Of a stretch of 17,107 nt of DNA, positions 14,969-17,107 are shown piece after piece. Both the position numbers and the translations under genes were made by a program. The stretch's first letter is position 1, and each line of letters opens with the position of its first letter. The notes beneath the pieces are model-generated. The model was not told the DNA's origin. It saw only the letters and a program-made list of their open reading frames with translations, and searched no databases. Source of the DNA: an uncultured Clostridia bacterium (GTDB taxonomy: Bacteria; Bacillota; Clostridia; Oscillospirales; Acutalibacteraceae); contig CAMHPW010000011.1 of the NCBI GenBank assembly GCA_946187095.1, positions 1-17,107 of the forward strand, in the 5' to 3' direction.

Positions 14969-15073
14969 GTCATCACAACAACACATACAGCAACATGAAA
15001 GCACAGCAACCATGCCGAAAATACCAATTTCGGCTGATAAATTATTAAAATATATACTGCTGTAAATTTTCAT
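14954..15073 (-). CDS. Polycysteine leader peptide (39 aa), candidate cysteine-sensing attenuator
   Basis: A 39-codon ORF directly behind cysK with a good ribosome binding site (GAGG, 8-nt spacing to ATG). The peptide is MKIYSSIYFN... and ends ...VLSCCCMCCCDDTDGF. Codons 27-33 are Cys-Cys-Cys-Met-Cys-Cys-Cys, then six codons to the TGA. The last codons (ACA GAC GGC T) are one arm of an RNA stem (14959-14968) that can pair perfectly with 14906-14915. This is the layout of a ribosome-stalling leader peptide: stalling at Cys codons would leave the arm free, while reading to the stop would cover it. The product itself probably has no separate function, although a metal-binding peptide cannot be excluded from sequence alone. 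The ORF is too short for usual gene callers. Confidence 0.8.
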   Translation of the reverse strand: MKIYSSIYFNNLSAEIGIFGMVAVLSCCCMCCCDDTDGF

Positions 15074-15091
15074 TTCAATTACCTCTTTTTG

Positions 15092-16015
15092 TTATAATGA
15101 AAACATTGCCGTTGACAAGTATCTTTCACCTGTATCGGGAAGTATCACTACGATTAATTTTCCTTTATTCTCGGGACGCTTTGCAAGTTCTTCCGCAGCC
15201 CATACGGCTGCACCCGAAGATACACCTGCAAGTACACCCTCTTTTTTTGCAAGTTCCCTGCCTGTTTGAAAGGCATCTTCATTTGTTACGCCTATAATTT
15301 CATCATACACAGCAGTATCAAGTGTTTCAGGGACAAACCCTGCACCGATACCCTGTATCTTATGCGGACCGGGCTTTTTTCCCGAAAGCACCGATGAAGT
15401 AGCAGGCTCTACGGCTGCTATATAAATATTGGGATTTTTGCTTTTCAGATATTTTCCCGCACCCGAAATTGTACCGCCTGTGCCCACACCTGCAACAAAA
15501 ATATCAATTTTGCCATCTGTATCCTTCCATATTTCGGGACCTGTTGTATCATAATGCACTTTCGGATTTGCACTGTTGGTAAACTGGCTCGGAATAAAGC
15601 TGTGCACATTTTGGGCTGCAAGCTCCTGTGCCTTTTCAATGGCACCTTTCATGCCTTTTATACCCTCTGTAAGAACGACCTTGGCACCATAGGCTTTTAA
15701 AAGATTTCTTCTTTCAATGCTCATTGTTTCCGGCATTGTCAGAATAATTTTATAACCTCTTGCCGCAGCAACTGCCGCAAGCCCTATTCCCGTATTTCCG
15801 CTTGTCGGCTCTATAATAACGGAATCGGGCTTTAAAAGTCCCTTTTCCTCTGCATCATCTATCATTGCTTTTGCTATTCTGTCCTTAACACTTCCGGCAG
15901 GATTGAAATATTCAAGTTTGCCAAAAATTCTTGCACCTGTCCTTTTGCTGACCGTTTCAAGCTCCATAAGCGGAGTTTTTCCGATAAGCTCCGTAATTTT
16001 CCTGTATGTGTTCAT
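15092..16015 (-). CDS. cysK: Cysteine synthase A (O-acetylserine thiol-lyase)
   Basis: PLP enzyme that makes cysteine from O-acetylserine and sulfide in the cytoplasm. At 307 aa it has the normal CysK length. The PLP-binding lysine is K44 in NPAGSVKDR, the substrate-carboxylate loop is TSGNTG (71-76), the phosphate-binding glycine loop is GTGGTISG, and the C-terminal block is [10 protein letters not shown]. The start at 16015 has GGAG nine nt upstream. It has its own strong promoter and putative operator. A polycysteine leader ORF begins 18 nt after its stop, so attenuation there would affect the following genes but not cysK itself. It differs from the second family member in this window (11408-12319), which has TAGNTG and is MccA-like. 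Confidence 0.95.
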   Translation of the reverse strand: MNTYRKITELIGKTPLMELETVSKRTGARIFGKLEYFNPAGSVKDRIAKAMIDDAEEKGLLKPDSVIIEPTSGNTGIGLAAVAAARGYKIILTMPETMSIERRNLLKAYGAKVVLTEGIKGMKGAIEKAQELAAQNVHSFIPSQFTNSANPKVHYDTTGPEIWKDTDGKIDIFVAGVGTGGTISGAGKYLKSKNPNIYIAAVEPATSSVLSGKKPGPHKIQGIGAGFVPETLDTAVYDEIIGVTNEDAFQTGRELAKKEGVLAGVSSGAAVWAAEELAKRPENKGKLIVVILPDTGERYLSTAMFSL

Positions 16016-16049
16016 TCATCATTTCTCCATATCGGTCAATGCTTATATT

Positions 16050-16068
16050 ACCTATGTATTTAATAGGT
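16050..16068 (-). promoter_or_regulatory. Putative operator: ACCTAT-N7-ATAGGT inverted repeat
   Basis: A perfect 6-bp inverted repeat with a 7-nt spacer lies about 15 nt downstream of the cysK -10 box, around or just after the expected transcription start, where a bound repressor would block initiation. The same hexamer occurs three times upstream of the second sulfur operon (9667-9688). The layout would suit a dimeric regulator such as an Rrf2/CymR-like protein, but no such gene is in the window and the assignment is an inference. Confidence 0.5.
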
Positions 16069-16082
16069 TTAATCTGTATGGT

Positions 16083-16111
16083 ATTATCTCACATACAAAT
16101 AATTTTGTCAA
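16083..16111 (-). promoter_or_regulatory. Sigma-A type promoter of cysK
   Basis: Read on the minus strand, a perfect -35 TTGACA (16106-16111) is separated by 17 nt from a -10 GATAAT (16083-16088), five of six matches to TATAAT. It lies about 70 nt upstream of the cysK start, just after the preceding terminator. It is probably the main promoter for cysK and the genes behind it. Confidence 0.85.
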
Positions 16112-16137
16112 GACTTTTTTTTGCTTTGATATATTAA

Positions 16138-16169
16138 AAGTCCTCCACTCGAAAAAAAGTGGAGGACTT
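16138..16169 (-). terminator. Rho-independent terminator after the glutamate-cysteine ligase
   Basis: A perfect 12-bp inverted repeat (arms 16138-16149 and 16158-16169, AAGTCCTCCACT type) encloses an 8-nt loop. It starts 6 nt after the ligase stop codon and is followed on the minus strand by TTAATATA, a short, interrupted U tract. It probably ends the upstream transcript before the cysK promoter. Confidence 0.8.
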
Positions 16170-16175
16170 ATTTCA

Positions 16176-17107
16176 TTATGTTCCGTAATTTTTTATTATT
16201 TCATCAATGTGTATTCCGCTTTGAAGTTGTTTCAGCATTATTTCAGCAGGATTTGTGCGTTTTCTGACACGTTCATAAAGCGGTTCAATGTATATTTCTT
16301 CACCGAAACCACGCTCTCTCAATCCCTGTTGACAAAGATTGAGAATGTTTTCTGTCAAGTCATACAAGCCGTCAATGTCGATATATGCAGGCTTATGACG
16401 TTTTACAAGCTGTTTGCGAAGTTCAACGGCATTGTACCCGTTATTGTAAAGCGACTTGTCATTTTTTATGAGAATTTCTAATTCTTTCGTCTTTTCAAAA
16501 AGTCCCAAGTGAAATGCGGATACCGTCATAACATTGCTTATAGGCTGACAACAACAACTCCTGAATTCAATAGTGCCACGAAATGTAAGGTCTTCAAATT
16601 TAAATGTGCGGAGATAGGCAATATCTTCTTTTTCGGGCTGAAATTCCATTGAGTATATTTGCCCGTTTTCGACATATTCACCTGTAATGCTTTCAAGATT
16701 GAAATATTCAAGAATATTTACGGGCTTGAAATTGAGATATTTTCCGTTACGTTCAACACAGTAAATTGCTGTCGTGGAAATGTAATTCAAAATATCGTTT
16801 GTTGTGTTCAGCTTACAGTCATACATACCGATATTATGCGGATTTATACCATGTGTGCTGTTTTCCCACAGCATATCTCTGGCACACAATAACTCCTCAT
16901 TTTCTCCCAAAAGTACAGAATTGCTGAAAAGCAGTGCTTTTATCGGTTCAAGTCGATTGAAAGTGTTTATCACTTCGGGAAGTTTTTCTTTTGTCACATC
17001 AAGCTGAACTTGCGATGCACTCGAAAACATACCGAACTGCGGATAATGATGAAAATACATCGGAAGACAGTCATATCTTGAAAATGACGAAAGGTGATGA
17101 AAAAGCA
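16176..17107 (-). CDS. Glutamate-cysteine ligase, GCS2 family (5' end outside window)
   Basis: Probably catalyses ATP-dependent joining of glutamate and cysteine to gamma-glutamylcysteine, the first step to glutathione, in the cytoplasm. The reading frame stays open from the Met codon at 17060 back to the window edge (in-frame residues ...RYDCLP precede it), so the start is missing and about 309 residues are visible. Family-like features are the segment FGMFSSASQVQLDV, matching the 'Met-x-x-x-Thr/Ser-x-x-Gln-Val-x-Leu-Asp' block of plant and bacterial GCS2 ligases, then LLFSNSVLLGENEELLCARDM and a Cys-rich FRSCCCQPISN before the C-terminal helical part (RGFGEE...YERVRKRTNPAE). A terminator follows, separating it from cysK. 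It sits next to cysteine-synthesis genes, consistent with cysteine being its substrate. No glutathione synthetase is visible, so the final product is not established. Confidence 0.75.
   Translation of the reverse strand, partial: LFHHLSSFSRYDCLPMYFHHYPQFGMFSSASQVQLDVTKEKLPEVINTFNRLEPIKALLFSNSVLLGENEELLCARDMLWENSTHGINPHNIGMYDCKLNTTNDILNYISTTAIYCVERNGKYLNFKPVNILEYFNLESITGEYVENGQIYSMEFQPEKEDIAYLRTFKFEDLTFRGTIEFRSCCCQPISNVMTVSAFHLGLFEKTKELEILIKNDKSLYNNGYNAVELRKQLVKRHKPAYIDIDGLYDLTENILNLCQQGLRERGFGEEIYIEPLYERVRKRTNPAEIMLKQLQSGIHIDEIIKNYGT

Noticed and set aside
14857..15091. T-box or SAM (S-box) riboswitch upstream of the methyltransferase operon
   Set aside because: No T-box specifier/antiterminator bulge (TGGNACCGCG-like) and no S-box core were found. 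The region is explained by a leader ORF and competing stems.

Overview
The window is a low-GC, gene-dense stretch in which every recognisable gene lies on the minus strand, so transcription runs from position 17107 towards 1. Anaerobic enzymes (a four-subunit ferredoxin-linked 2-oxoacid oxidoreductase), AGGAGG-type ribosome binding sites, an ECF-type S component and B. subtilis-like MccA/MccB point to an anaerobic Clostridia member, probably Ruminococcus/Oscillospiraceae-like. The genus is an inference. The common theme is organic sulfur metabolism.

In transcription order: (1) the 3' part of a GCS2-type glutamate-cysteine ligase (16176-17107, cut by the window edge), followed by a terminator. 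(2) A strong promoter with an ATAGGT inverted repeat drives cysK (cysteine synthase). Directly behind cysK is a 39-codon leader ORF containing Cys-Cys-Cys-Met-Cys-Cys-Cys, followed by mutually exclusive antiterminator and terminator stems. Then come a SAM-dependent methyltransferase, luxS, mccB and mccA, which together form a methionine-to-cysteine (reverse transsulfuration) route, and then a LysR regulator and an amidohydrolase. (3) A second promoter (extended -10), with three ATAGGT repeats upstream, precedes a second Cys/Met-rich leader ORF of 31 codons and another terminator. After these come an ECF S component, a small Cys-rich lipoprotein (59 aa, previously easy to miss), a sulfonate-type ABC importer (lipoprotein SBP, ATPase, permease), a four-subunit 2-oxoacid:ferredoxin oxidoreductase, a phenylacetate-CoA-ligase-like enzyme and a class I aminotransferase.

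The most notable content is the pair of related polycysteine leader/attenuators. They look like ribosome-mediated, cysteine-responsive attenuation controlling two sulfur operons. In the first, a 10-bp antiterminator overlaps the end of the leader ORF and competes with the terminator for the same strand. Read together, operon (3) could import an organic acid, activate it to a CoA thioester, reductively carboxylate it to a 2-oxoacid and transaminate it. If the substrate were 3-methylthiopropionate or similar, the product would be methionine, which operon (2) could convert to cysteine. That substrate assignment is a hypothesis.

Positions 1-283 hold no convincing gene. They contain a 23-bp perfect AT-rich inverted repeat, a GC-rich palindrome resembling an IS200/IS605-family end, and a long-stem structure immediately after the last gene of the operon.
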